DNA of 58,696 bases. Source: Anaerolineales bacterium (GTDB taxonomy: Bacteria; Chloroflexota; Anaerolineae; Anaerolineales; UBA11657). Made by a program: the position numbers and the translations under genes. The notes below the pieces were generated by a model that ran no database searches, was not told where the DNA came from, and saw nothing but the letters and a program-made list of their open reading frames with translations. Where the stretch lies: NCBI GenBank assembly GCA_022450585.1, contig JAKUPR010000001.1, forward strand, positions 65,671 through 124,366, in the 5' to 3' direction. How positions within the stretch are numbered: the stretch's first letter is position 1; every line of letters begins with the position of its first letter. Of this stretch, positions 25,568 through 33,989 are shown piece after piece.

Positions 25568-27055
25568 TCAGTTCTCCACTAGGGGGTCCTGCTGATGCCA
25601 ATCCGTGGCTAGCTGGAATTTGTGTGCTACCTTGAGCAGACGTTTTTCCTTAAATGCCGGTCCGAGCAACTGTAGTCCTATTGGCAATCTGTTTTCATCC
25701 ATGCCGCATGGTAGTGATACTCCTGGTATTCCGGCTAGGTTAGCTGACAACGTGAAAATGTCCGAGAGATACATTTGTAAAGGGTCTTCAGTTTTTGCAC
25801 CCAGCTTGAACGCCGTAGTCGGTGTGGTCGGGCCTGCGATGACATCTACCTGATCGAATGCAGTATCAAAATCTTGTTTTACGAGTGTACGTACTTTCTG
25901 GGCGCGCAGGTAATAATCATCATAATATCCAGTGGTGAGTGCATAGGTGCCTAGCATGATACGTCGTTTGACTTCAGGCCCGAACCCGGTCTTGCGTGTA
26001 TTTACATACGTTTCCCATAGGTCTTTGCCATGTTGGCGCTGTCCATACCGAATGCCGTCATAACGGGCGAGATTAGCTGAAGCTTCGGCGTTTGCAATAA
26101 GGTAATAGGCAGGAAGTGCATGTTCCGTACGTGGCAGGCGTATAGGCATAATTTCCGCTCCGAGTTTAGCTAGCAGCTTGATCGCGGCTCGCACCTGTTT
26201 TTCTACTTCTGCGTCTACACCACCTACAAAGTGTTCGTTTGGAATGCCAATGCGCAATCCTGACAAATCGCTTGGCTCAGACAATGAATCTAAGTAGTTT
26301 GGGGGTTGTGTTGGAACGCAGGTTGCGTCAAAAGTATCTGGTCCGGCCAGCGTTTGCAGAAGTATCGCTGCATCTTCAGCGGTGCGTGTAAGGGTGCCAA
26401 CCTGATCAAAAGAGGATCCGAAGGCAATCAGTCCGAAACGAGAGATGCGGCCATAAGATGGTTTAAGTCCTACTACTCCACAAAGAGAGGCGGGCTGGCG
26501 TACGCTGCCCCCTGTGTCAGTTCCAAGGGCACCGAAGGTTGATTTGGCAGCGACTGATGCAGCACTGCCGCCGGAGGAACCACCCGGGACTCGCTGCTGG
26601 TCCCATGGATTGTGCGTAGGGCCGTAACAGGAATTTTCGGTTGAGGATCCCATAGCGAATTCGTCTGTGTTCGTCTTGCCTAGAAATACGGCTCCGGCTG
26701 CACGGAGGCGTGCGCTGGCAGTTGCATCATAAGCGGGCATGAAAGCTTCTAGCATTCGTGAGCCAGCTGTAGCAGTGATATCGGCTACGCAGAGAACATC
26801 TTTTATAGCGAGAGGAATTCCGTTTAAGCGCGAGGGTTGTTGGGTTAGCTTACCGCGACGCCACTCTACCCATGCATGGTCTGCACTCCGTGCCTGCTGC
26901 ATGGCTCTCTCTGCAGATACTGATATAAAGGCATTGAGGTAAGGCTCGGTTGCTTCAATTCGGCGCAAACACGCCTCTGTCAGTTCTACGCTGGATATAT
27001 CACCGGCGATAAGCATGTCGCTTACGCGCCTCAGTGTCTGATTAATCAACTCCAC
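25568..27055 (-). CDS. gatA: Asp/Glu-tRNA(Asn/Gln) amidotransferase subunit A
   Basis: GatA is the amidase subunit that releases ammonia from glutamine or asparagine. Its 495 residues contain the amidase-signature region GGSSGGSAASVAAKSTFGALG and TDTGGSVRQPA, which hold the Ser-cisSer-Lys catalytic triad together with the Lys of IKDVL. The gene follows gatC by about 40 nt. The complex is needed to make Asn-tRNA or Gln-tRNA when the organism lacks the corresponding synthetase. Confidence 0.97.
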   Translation of the reverse strand: MELINQTLRRVSDMLIAGDISSVELTEACLRRIEATEPYLNAFISVSAERAMQQARSADHAWVEWRRGKLTQQPSRLNGIPLAIKDVLCVADITATAGSRMLEAFMPAYDATASARLRAAGAVFLGKTNTDEFAMGSSTENSCYGPTHNPWDQQRVPGGSSGGSAASVAAKSTFGALGTDTGGSVRQPASLCGVVGLKPSYGRISRFGLIAFGSSFDQVGTLTRTAEDAAILLQTLAGPDTFDATCVPTQPPNYLDSLSEPSDLSGLRIGIPNEHFVGGVDAEVEKQVRAAIKLLAKLGAEIMPIRLPRTEHALPAYYLIANAEASANLARYDGIRYGQRQHGKDLWETYVNTRKTGFGPEVKRRIMLGTYALTTGYYDDYYLRAQKVRTLVKQDFDTAFDQVDVIAGPTTPTTAFKLGAKTEDPLQMYLSDIFTLSANLAGIPGVSLPCGMDENRLPIGLQLLGPAFKEKRLLKVAHKFQLATDWHQQDPLVEN

Positions 27056-27094
27056 GATTTAGATATCGGCCGAAGACGCGGCGAGGCGATGGTT

Positions 27095-27385
27095 TCAGGT
27101 TTCATCTAAAATTGCCGGCACACGAAAGCACCCCGAATCAGTTTCTGGGGCGTTTTTGAGTAATTGGTCTTGCGTCAATGAATCGTGCACTTCGTCTTTA
27201 CGGAGCGCACTGTGTTTCGTGATTACGCTGTGTGTAGGATCAACATCAGTAAGATCAAGTTCACTTATGAGGTTCACATAATCTAGTACCTCAGAGAGTT
27301 GACCTCTGAATTTCTCCGTTTCGACCTCAGTTAGCTGCAACCGGGCTAGTTCAGCGATGTGGATTACTTCTTCTGTAGTGAGCAT
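27095..27385 (-). CDS. gatC: Asp/Glu-tRNA(Asn/Gln) amidotransferase subunit C
   Basis: The 96-residue protein begins MLTTEEVIHIAELARLQLTE, the family N-terminus, and continues with VDPTHSVI, the region that wraps around the GatA-GatB interface. It stabilises GatA. It is first in the gatC-gatA-nucleotidyltransferase unit. A TATAAT-like box (27434-27439, minus strand) sits about 50 nt upstream. Confidence 0.96.
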   Translation of the reverse strand: MLTTEEVIHIAELARLQLTEVETEKFRGQLSEVLDYVNLISELDLTDVDPTHSVITKHSALRKDEVHDSLTQDQLLKNAPETDSGCFRVPAILDET

Positions 27386-27509
27386 CAGGTCATTTTCTTC
27401 TGTGAGTTAGCAACAGGCGTCGGCTATTCTACCATTATACCTATGGCTAATGCAGCCGCAATGTAAATGTGTCAATTGCTGAGCCATGCGAATGTGTTAC
27501 TTGTTTAGA

Positions 27510-28301
27510 CTACGTGTTGGTTCTGGAAATATCTCCTGCTGTTATGTGCCGTACGATTCCATCAATTGAATCTAAGAGTAATGCTCCATCCGGGTCTATA
27601 CCGAGAACGTTGCCGTCTGTCGAAGTCCCATCTGGATTTAGCACGCACACTCGTTTACCGCGCCACATCATATGTTTTTCCCATATGGATACCAGGGTTT
27701 TGGTGCCCATGTTTGAGGAATGCTCGGAAACTGCGCCAATCAGCTCACGCAGCAATTCTAGTCTGTCAATTGGATGCCCGCTCTGTTCCTCCAAGCACGA
27801 AAATGGGTGTCGTGTTGTTGTTCCTGCAGGTGGTCCGGAACTTACGTTGATGCCGATACCGAGGACGACCCACTCAGTCCCTGCCGTTCCATGGCTACTC
27901 TCCCCAAGAATGCCGGCCACTTTTTTTCCATTTATCCAGACATCGTTGGGCCATTTCAACTTAGGCTGTAGGTTAGATATGGACTTAATGGCTTGGACTG
28001 TGGCTATGGCACCCAACAGTGCAACATGGCTGATTTGTCTGGATGGTAGTGCGGGTCGTAAGATAATGCTGACAGCCAGTCCGCTGCTTGCAGGGGTGTA
28101 CCATTGCCTATCGCCGCGCCCGCGACCAGCGGTTTGCTCATTAGCCACTACAATCGTTCCTGTGGGTGCACCGTCGCATGCTAGCTTAATGGCTTCCTCA
28201 TTTGTCGAACCAGTGGATTTAAAATAGTATAGTGGATAGCCATATGGTTCTTGGGAAAGTGCTTGCTCGATCTCGGAATGTGAAAACGAATCTGTCTGCA
28301 T
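27510..28301 (-). CDS. birA: Biotin--[acetyl-CoA-carboxylase] ligase (group I, no HTH)
   Basis: Biotin protein ligase attaches biotin to the carboxyl-carrier protein. The 263-residue enzyme carries GSTNEEA, the biotinyl-AMP motif GRGRGDRQW and LKWPNDVWING. It has no N-terminal helix-turn-helix, so it is a group I enzyme that does not double as a repressor. A TTGACG/TAGAAT promoter on the minus strand leaves 6 nt before the ATG. It is divergent from the HIT gene across a 63-nt gap. Confidence 0.93.
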   Translation of the reverse strand: MQTDSFSHSEIEQALSQEPYGYPLYYFKSTGSTNEEAIKLACDGAPTGTIVVANEQTAGRGRGDRQWYTPASSGLAVSIILRPALPSRQISHVALLGAIATVQAIKSISNLQPKLKWPNDVWINGKKVAGILGESSHGTAGTEWVVLGIGINVSSGPPAGTTTRHPFSCLEEQSGHPIDRLELLRELIGAVSEHSSNMGTKTLVSIWEKHMMWRGKRVCVLNPDGTSTDGNVLGIDPDGALLLDSIDGIVRHITAGDISRTNT

Positions 28302-28307
28302 TTCATT

Positions 28308-28335
28308 ATTCTAACGGGCTATTGTGCATCGTCAA
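28308..28335 (-). promoter_or_regulatory. Putative birA promoter, leaderless type
   Basis: TTGACG (28330-28335) and TAGAAT (28308-28313) on the minus strand are 16 nt apart, and the ATG starts 6 nt after the -10 box. The region overlaps the divergent promoter of the HIT gene. Confidence 0.6.
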
Positions 28336-28350
28336 CCCAGTCACTTCTGG

Positions 28351-28356
28351 TAGAAT
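28351..28356 (+). promoter_or_regulatory. Putative -10 box of the HIT gene
   Basis: TAGAAT ends 8 nt before the ATG at 28365 and no Shine-Dalgarno is present. No clear -35 was found, so this is weaker than the birA promoter. Confidence 0.4.
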
Positions 28357-28364
28357 CGAACTAT

Positions 28365-28871
28365 ATGAGGAATATTTGGGCACCTTGGCGCATGAGTTAC
28401 TTACGTGGAGATACTGAAACGGTGGATTGTATTTTTTGCCAGGCGATGGATAAAGTTAATTCAGAAGAGACCAATCTTGTGGTATATCGTGGCTTGCGAG
28501 TTTTAGCTATTCTGAACAAATATCCATATACCAACGGGCATATGCTGTTGGCACCGGCTGCCCATGTATCTTCGCTTGAGGACTTGTCAGGTGAGGTTAT
28601 GGCAGAACTGTCAATGTTGTGTCAGATGTCGTTGCGCGTATTACGCAGGGCGTACAATCCAGATGGCTTCAATGTTGGGGTGAACATCGGCGCAGCCGGA
28701 GGTGCAGGTTTACCGGACCACGTGCACATGCATGTGCTTCCTCGTTGGGAGGGTGACACTAATTTCATGACTACAGTGATGGAAACACGAATTGTTCCTG
28801 AAGAATTGGCAGAGACACGTGGTCGATTGCGGGATTTGATGTCTGATTTGATTAATGTTGATGACCAATAA
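28365..28871 (+). CDS. HIT-family nucleotide hydrolase/transferase
   Basis: A 168-residue histidine-triad protein has HVHMHVLPRW (H-x-H-x-H) at about 126-135 and a CIFC-x near the N-terminus, typical of the Ap4A phosphorylase/FHIT-like bacterial HIT clade. It likely acts on dinucleoside polyphosphates or nucleotidyl-amides. The CxxC motif may bind zinc. It is a stand-alone gene divergent from birA with a leaderless-type start. Confidence 0.9.
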   Translation: MRNIWAPWRMSYLRGDTETVDCIFCQAMDKVNSEETNLVVYRGLRVLAILNKYPYTNGHMLLAPAAHVSSLEDLSGEVMAELSMLCQMSLRVLRRAYNPDGFNVGVNIGAAGGAGLPDHVHMHVLPRWEGDTNFMTTVMETRIVPEELAETRGRLRDLMSDLINVDDQ

Positions 28872-28998
28872 TTGATGACAACTGCATGTTTGCGATTTCT
28901 TTATGCGTTGACGAAATGAAGCATTAGCATCTTTGTGAATCGCTTATACGGATTGGTAATCGCTACCGTTCTGTGTCGTTGTTGATTTTAGATTATAT

Positions 28999-29943
28999 TT
29001 ACCCTGGCGCTGCTTCGCAGGCGAGATTGTGTGCTTGCTTGATTTCCTGATCTATCTGGTCTGATTTGGCTAAGTACCAATGGACATCATTTGCTACGCA
29101 TCCCTCTGCTATTGCCTGCCATAGGTCACGGTTTTTTACAGGATGACCAGATTTTGTTTTCCAATTGCGTCGTTGCCAAGCGGGCAACCATTGACTGGCT
29201 CCACGTTGTACGTATTCTGATGGAGTGTATATGTTAATGCGTTGGCCACCCGGAGAATTACTTAAGGCGTGCGCTGCCGCTAGTAGTTGTAGACGATTAG
29301 AGGTTGTGTTTGATTCTCTTCCGGAAAGTGTGCTAATTTCTTTGTGATTGTGTATCACTACTGCCCATCCACCGGAACCGTTTGTTCCGCTGCAAGAGGC
29401 GCCGGTGAACATACGGATTGCATTTGTTTCTGTAAGTGTGAAGTCGGCCCTAGTAATTGCAGCTTTCGCCAAGCTGTCAGCACGTTCATTTAACGGGTGA
29501 CCAGCGTGTCCTTTAACCCAGCGCCAGTGTACTTCATGTGGCTGTATAACGGAAGACAATGCCTCCCATAAATCCTTGTTGGCGACTGGACGTTTTCTGC
29601 GTGTTCGCCATTGCTGGGATTGCCAGCGGGGGAGCCATTCAGTAACTCCTTTGCGGAGATATTCGGAATCCGTGTAAAGTTCCACTATACACGGACGTGT
29701 TAGTTCGCCAAAGGCTTCTATAGTAGCACGGAGCTCCATCCGGTTGTTTGTAGTGTCGGATTCTCCTCCATTGATTTCTTTCTGGCGAGTGCCGAAACGT
29801 AATATTGCAGCCCACCCGCCTGGGCCAGGGTTTGGGTCGCAAGCACCATCCGTGTAGATGGTTACAATTGTGGGTTCAGTACTTGGCACTTTAGTTGTCT
29901 GAAAATGGCTAGCACTGGCATGAGAAAGCAGGTGTTTGTCCAA
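28999..29943 (-). CDS. Tandem RNase HI-domain protein (active domain plus degenerate domain)
   Basis: The 314-residue protein contains two RNase HI folds. The first (about 25-165) has the complete catalytic set D32, E70, D92, D156 and the flexible-loop histidine H146/H149, so it should cleave RNA in RNA-DNA hybrids. The second (about 175-312) keeps RNase H spacing and the hallmark WLP-x-W and SN-x3-NRL blocks. In it all four catalytic acids are replaced: G181, Q219, P241, N306. The second copy is probably a substrate-binding or structural module. Ordinary bacterial RNase HI has about 150 residues and one domain. Confidence 0.85.
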   Translation of the reverse strand: MDKHLLSHASASHFQTTKVPSTEPTIVTIYTDGACDPNPGPGGWAAILRFGTRQKEINGGESDTTNNRMELRATIEAFGELTRPCIVELYTDSEYLRKGVTEWLPRWQSQQWRTRRKRPVANKDLWEALSSVIQPHEVHWRWVKGHAGHPLNERADSLAKAAITRADFTLTETNAIRMFTGASCSGTNGSGGWAVVIHNHKEISTLSGRESNTTSNRLQLLAAAHALSNSPGGQRINIYTPSEYVQRGASQWLPAWQRRNWKTKSGHPVKNRDLWQAIAEGCVANDVHWYLAKSDQIDQEIKQAHNLACEAAPG

Positions 29944-30062
29944 AGTTCCTGTTCAATATGCTCACGCATGAAATTTACTAAGATTGGGTACTGTCTAATG
30001 CGTAAGAATGGAATGCTTTGCCGATTCAAGGTCATGAGCAGTTTGGTTGACCGATAAATTAC

Positions 30063-31154
30063 TCAGGCTAGCTGTTCTTTGAGCCAGGATATCGGCTTAA
30101 CCGGAGAGGGGTCAACGCCGTAAGCGATTGCGAGATAAAGACTGACATAGTCACCGTAATGTAGGACTGATAGCATCTGTGCAAGGCGCGATTCGCCGAG
30201 CCCGTGCACAGATGCGGTGTTGTAGCCTTTCTTTGTAAATAAATTACGTGTAAGTTCAGCACGATGTCGGTTGCGAGGATGGCAATGCGCGGATTCAAGA
30301 AACAGTACGAAAGTTTGGTCTATAAGTGCTTCCGGGTATCCCAATCCGGCTATCGCATTATGATTCATTTCTGGAAGATGTTCAAATTGTGCCCATGCCT
30401 TACTATTTTCGGCAATCTGGCCGCGCCAGCGGCGGGCAACAGGTGTTAGGGGATCGGCGGAAATTAGAAGTACCATGTGGTCAAATATCTTTTCCGCCAT
30501 TCTTTTGGCGGGGTTTGAGATGATAGGCGATGTGGTGGTTAATGAATTTTGCTCCTCGCGCAGTACCTGTATCGTCTCTTCCACATCCTGGCTAAAATCG
30601 CGGACTGTTTCCATTCGTACAAGGAGTCCTAGTGGTAACAGCAGCGAATAACCAAGTGCAGCTCTCGGTTGACTATCATATTTGAAGCGCCAAGCAACAC
30701 CGCCGTATTCCTCAGTGAGTTTGGCAATTTTCCCGCCGGTTGAAATACTCACAATCTGTGCACCGAGGTTGTGAGCATCTGTAAGCGCTGCGAGGGTCTC
30801 CTCTGTTTCTCCAGAATAGGAAGAGGCTATGACTAGGGTATCAGCGCCAACGAAGGTAGGTAACTGATAATTTCGATTGGAAACTATAGGTACAGGGCAT
30901 TCTTTGGCAAGCAATGTTTGCAGCAGAGACCCTCCGATTGCCGAACCTCCCATACCTAGAATTACAATGTTGGATAGTTCAATTTTTGGCGGCAGTGTGA
31001 GACCCATGACGTATTTCCATGCAGACTGAAGCTGTGTTGGCAGCTCGTCTATGTGAGCAAGCATGTTTTTTGGATCTAGTTCTTTAATGTAGTTTTCGTC
31101 GTCGAGGTTCAATGTTGTCTTCCGGGTTTCAAAACGAAAAGGATTAATGGCCAC
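30063..31154 (-). CDS. Bifunctional phosphoglucose/phosphomannose isomerase
   Basis: A SIS-domain isomerase of 363 residues interconverting glucose-6-phosphate and fructose-6-phosphate, and mannose-6-phosphate and fructose-6-phosphate. LGMGGSAIGGSLL near 55-67 and SSYSGETEETLAAL near 93-106 are the sugar-phosphate-binding SIS motifs of the bifunctional PGI/PMI family. It starts with GTG and follows ccmD by 28 nt on the same strand. It therefore probably rides on the Ccm operon transcript, although its function is central carbon metabolism. Confidence 0.88.
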   Translation of the reverse strand: MAINPFRFETRKTTLNLDDENYIKELDPKNMLAHIDELPTQLQSAWKYVMGLTLPPKIELSNIVILGMGGSAIGGSLLQTLLAKECPVPIVSNRNYQLPTFVGADTLVIASSYSGETEETLAALTDAHNLGAQIVSISTGGKIAKLTEEYGGVAWRFKYDSQPRAALGYSLLLPLGLLVRMETVRDFSQDVEETIQVLREEQNSLTTTSPIISNPAKRMAEKIFDHMVLLISADPLTPVARRWRGQIAENSKAWAQFEHLPEMNHNAIAGLGYPEALIDQTFVLFLESAHCHPRNRHRAELTRNLFTKKGYNTASVHGLGESRLAQMLSVLHYGDYVSLYLAIAYGVDPSPVKPISWLKEQLA

Positions 31155-31182
31155 TACCTTTGTGTCATTGTAGCGTAGAAAA

Positions 31183-31362
31183 TTAATGTATGCTTGAGTT
31201 GGTATCTTCTGATTGCATCCGAGTGATCGTCTCTGTTTTTTTCAATAATTTGCGCCTGCGGGCTAGTAAGGAGATTGCATAGCCTGCGCTGAGGATGCTA
31301 AAGACAGCATATCCCATTATCATGTAGATTGTAGTGTCAGGTGTGCTTTCTTGTAGAAACAT
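31183..31362 (-). CDS. ccmD: CcmD-like heme exporter accessory protein (59 aa)
   Basis: The gene encodes 59 residues beginning MFLQESTPDTTIYMIMGYA. One transmembrane helix covers about 12-35 and a basic cytoplasmic end RRRKLLKK follows, the size and topology of CcmD. It starts 3 nt after ccmC ends, in the expected CcmABCD order. CcmD helps release the haem-loaded CcmE from CcmABC. Homology is inferred from topology and gene order, because CcmD is poorly conserved in sequence. Confidence 0.75.
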   Translation of the reverse strand: MFLQESTPDTTIYMIMGYAVFSILSAGYAISLLARRRKLLKKTETITRMQSEDTNSSIH

Positions 31363-31365
31363 TAA

Positions 31366-32073
31366 TTAAGTGCTCAATTTATTCAATAGACGTGATTGCA
31401 TAGCGGCAACTTGTACAGTCAATTGTTCAAGTCGTATACGGTGCCATAATAGGGTTACGTATAAAAACGTGAAGGTGAAAAGTGAAAAGAAAAACGCATT
31501 GCGCATTGGAGGGGTCATTTCGAAGTTCCCTTCAGCGGACGGGTCGCTGCTTCCAATAATTACTGGGTGTATTGTGCGCCATATTCGAATTGCGGCAAAA
31601 GTAAGTGGTACACTAACAAACGCTACTATTCCATACACGGCCGCAAAGGTCCGCCTCCGTTGAGGGTTTTCCAGGCTCTGTCTCAGCATCAGGTATGCAG
31701 CGTACAGAAGCCACATAATTGTTGCTGTAGTTAGTCGTGGATCCCATGTCCACCAAGTGTTCCAGATTGGGCGCGCCCATACAGAACCGCTGACGATGTT
31801 CATGCTAGTAAACACTACACCGATTTCAACAGATGACAGGGCAACATGATCCCATTTTAAATTTCTTGTCGCAAGATATAGAATGCTACATATTAGCGTA
31901 ATTAGGAATGCCAATGCGCCTATCCATCCAGAGGCAACGTGGTAATAAAATACTCGTTGTACGGCGCCCATGACAATCTCAAGAGGAGCATAAACAAATA
32001 CCATGTAAATGGAAAGTACTAACATTAGCATGCTGCTAATGGTTAGAATTCGGAGATGTTGATTTGGTTGCAT
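31366..32073 (-). CDS. ccmC: Heme exporter membrane protein CcmC
   Basis: A 235-residue membrane protein with six predicted helices and the WWTWDPRLT tryptophan-rich WWD motif near 107-115, which presents haem to CcmE. It starts 4 nt after ccmB ends. It belongs to a complete cytochrome c maturation cluster of System I. Related CcsA and CcmF also have a WWD motif, but the length and position fit CcmC. Confidence 0.93.
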   Translation of the reverse strand: MQPNQHLRILTISSMLMLVLSIYMVFVYAPLEIVMGAVQRVFYYHVASGWIGALAFLITLICSILYLATRNLKWDHVALSSVEIGVVFTSMNIVSGSVWARPIWNTWWTWDPRLTTATIMWLLYAAYLMLRQSLENPQRRRTFAAVYGIVAFVSVPLTFAAIRIWRTIHPVIIGSSDPSAEGNFEMTPPMRNAFFFSLFTFTFLYVTLLWHRIRLEQLTVQVAAMQSRLLNKLST

Positions 32074-32077
32074 CGAG

Positions 32078-32782
32078 TTATTCCTCTATCAAGTAATCGA
32101 AAGTCATGATTGCTATAGCAAATAGAATTATATCGTATACGACCACCAAATTTAGTGGTCCGGATATATTTCCCAACGCATTGCCCTCCAAAATCCCTGC
32201 GCTAGCTTGTACTGACGCTATTATCACAGGCACTGCAACAGGGAAAAGTAATATGGGAAGCATGATTTCACGAGCTCGAGTATGGATTGCTATGGCCGCC
32301 AACAATGTTCCTACTACAGTGTAACCTAGTGTGCCTAGGACAAGGACTACCAGCAATAGCGGCGTAAATAGGGACATATTGTACAGTAAGCTGAACAGAG
32401 GAACTACGATACTTTCTACAATGATTATAAAAATAAATGTGCTGAGCATCTTGCCAACAAAAAGCGCGCTGCGGTCTATTGGGGCCAGCAGTAATCCATC
32501 TAGTAAATCACGATCCTTTTCCGCTGCAAATGTGCGGTTAAGACCCAGAGTGGCGGCAAATACGAAGGTAACCCAGAGCACGCCGGCGGCTACGTTGTCG
32601 CGCGTAGCCCTGTCTAATTCAAGAGAAAAGTTAAAGATTAAGACTACTAACAAAGAGAAGATGAACATTGCACTAACGATTTCCTTGTGGCGGAGTTCCG
32701 AAGTTAAATCTTTCCACATTATTGCTTGTACTGTGCGCCAGAAACTCGCTTGTGGACGTTGGCTGTTCGCAGGTTTAGGCAT
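32078..32782 (-). CDS. ccmB: Heme exporter membrane protein CcmB
   Basis: CcmB is the membrane-spanning partner of the CcmA ATPase. The 234-residue protein has six hydrophobic helices and the RHKEIVSAMFIFSLLVV stretch near the N-terminus, like E. coli CcmB in size. It overlaps the end of ccmA by 8 nt, and ccmC follows. Together CcmAB power release of holo-CcmE. Confidence 0.92.
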   Translation of the reverse strand: MPKPANSQRPQASFWRTVQAIMWKDLTSELRHKEIVSAMFIFSLLVVLIFNFSLELDRATRDNVAAGVLWVTFVFAATLGLNRTFAAEKDRDLLDGLLLAPIDRSALFVGKMLSTFIFIIIVESIVVPLFSLLYNMSLFTPLLLVVLVLGTLGYTVVGTLLAAIAIHTRAREIMLPILLFPVAVPVIIASVQASAGILEGNALGNISGPLNLVVVYDIILFAIAIMTFDYLIEE

Positions 32783-33473
32783 TTACTATTTCTCTGTATT
32801 TGTCCTCTAGCTGCGTCGGAGTTAATCTGATGCTGCGTGTCTCAAAAGCTATCTGTCCTCTGGAAAGAATCGCTACTCGTTGACTTAACGCTAGTCCCCG
32901 TGCAGAATCATGTGTTGTCATCAGTAGGGTGCATCCAGCGGTGGACACAGAGCGAAGCACATCGTCGAGCATGATTGCCGCATCCTGATCCAAACCGGTG
33001 TAGGGTTCATCTAATATCAATACCTGCGGATGGTGTAAAGTCGCGCGAGCTATTGACAATCTTTGTTGCATTCCGCGTGAGAAAGTGCCCACTAAATCAT
33101 GCCGGTGTGCTGACAAGTTGACTTGAGCTAGGACTGTACTGATTCGTGGCTCAGCTGTTACCAAGCCGTAAAGCCGTGCATAAAAACGCAGATTCTCTTC
33201 AGCGGTCAATTCTACATAAAGCAAGGGCTTGTGGGAGACTACGCCTACCAACTGGCGGATAGCGGATGCGTGGGTTGACAGGTTCAAGCCAGCCACGCTT
33301 ACCTCTCCTGCATCGGGTCGTGATAGCGTAGATACAATTCGTAAGAGCGTTGTTTTGCCGGCCCCATTGGGACCAAGGAGGGCGAGAAAGCCACCTTTTG
33401 GTACACTTAAATTAATATCGCGTAGCACTGGTTTTAGTCCGAATGTTTTTGAAAGCGAGTGGATATTAATCAC
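32775..33473 (-). CDS. ccmA: Heme exporter ATP-binding protein CcmA
   Basis: The 232-residue ABC ATPase has Walker A GPNGAGKTTLL (about 34-44), the signature FSRGMQQRLSIARA and Walker B VLILDEPYTG. Position directly before ccmB and ccmC identifies it as CcmA among ABC ATPases. It uses ATP hydrolysis to free haem-loaded CcmE from CcmCD. E. coli CcmA has about 207 residues, so this one is slightly longer. Confidence 0.93.
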   Translation of the reverse strand: MINIHSLSKTFGLKPVLRDINLSVPKGGFLALLGPNGAGKTTLLRIVSTLSRPDAGEVSVAGLNLSTHASAIRQLVGVVSHKPLLYVELTAEENLRFYARLYGLVTAEPRISTVLAQVNLSAHRHDLVGTFSRGMQQRLSIARATLHHPQVLILDEPYTGLDQDAAIMLDDVLRSVSTAGCTLLMTTHDSARGLALSQRVAILSRGQIAFETRSIRLTPTQLEDKYREIVNA

Positions 33474-33510
33474 AATGTTTATGGATATTTTGAATAATAA
33501 TATTGGTACG

Positions 33511-33666
33511 CTATAGGACGAATAGTTGGTTTGCTGTGATTGATGCCAATCCTATACTTGATTCATCAGCGGTAACTTTTGGTATTTCGGGTGTTAGCCT
33601 ACTACACGGATAGTGATGGGTCATCGTCATGTTGCCGTCAAAGGTGTGTTCAATTGTCAGACTCAT
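33511..33666 (-). CDS. Possible small protein between ccmI-like and ccmA
   Basis: A 51-codon reading frame starts with ATG at 33666, overlapping the ccmI-like stop by 17 nt, and ends 37 nt before ccmA. It would encode MSLTIEHTFDGNMTMTHHYP and onward, with no transmembrane helix and no recognised domain. It fills an otherwise empty same-strand gap in the operon, but it may be noncoding. Confidence 0.25.
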   Translation of the reverse strand: MSLTIEHTFDGNMTMTHHYPCSRLTPEIPKVTADESSIGLASITANQLFVL

Positions 33667-33982
33667 GGTTACTAGTATCTGGCTCGTTGGTAGTAACAGG
33701 TTTTGTGAATCCAGCAGCATCAATCTGTTTGAGTGTCTCAACTCCATTGGCAAGAAGTCGCGCGCGCTCCGACTCATAAACGTCTTGGTCAATTTTTCCG
33801 GTAGAGTGTTCAAAATCTAGGTCGGCTATAGCGGTCAGTATCCTGACGCGGCGTGCTTCTAAGAGATATCTCTCTCTGTTGAAGTCATTCTTCTTCGGGG
33901 TTGGGCGAACAACTGGAAATATTATAAAGATGGCAATAGCCAGAAAAAGTGCCATCGCGAAAATTAGAGAATCCAAATTCAT
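33650..33982 (-). CDS. Short CcmI-like cytochrome c biogenesis protein
   Basis: The 110-residue protein has one N-terminal transmembrane helix (about 5-25) and a charged helical tail. The tail carries ILTAIADLDFEHSTGKID and YESERARLL, the pattern of the membrane-proximal part of CcmI/CycH. It lacks the tetratricopeptide repeat part that captures apocytochrome in full-length CcmI. It follows ccmG and precedes ccmA, consistent with a Ccm role. Confidence 0.65.
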   Translation of the reverse strand: MNLDSLIFAMALFLAIAIFIIFPVVRPTPKKNDFNRERYLLEARRVRILTAIADLDFEHSTGKIDQDVYESERARLLANGVETLKQIDAAGFTKPVTTNEPDTSNHESDN

Positions 33983-33989
33983 TGTTGTT

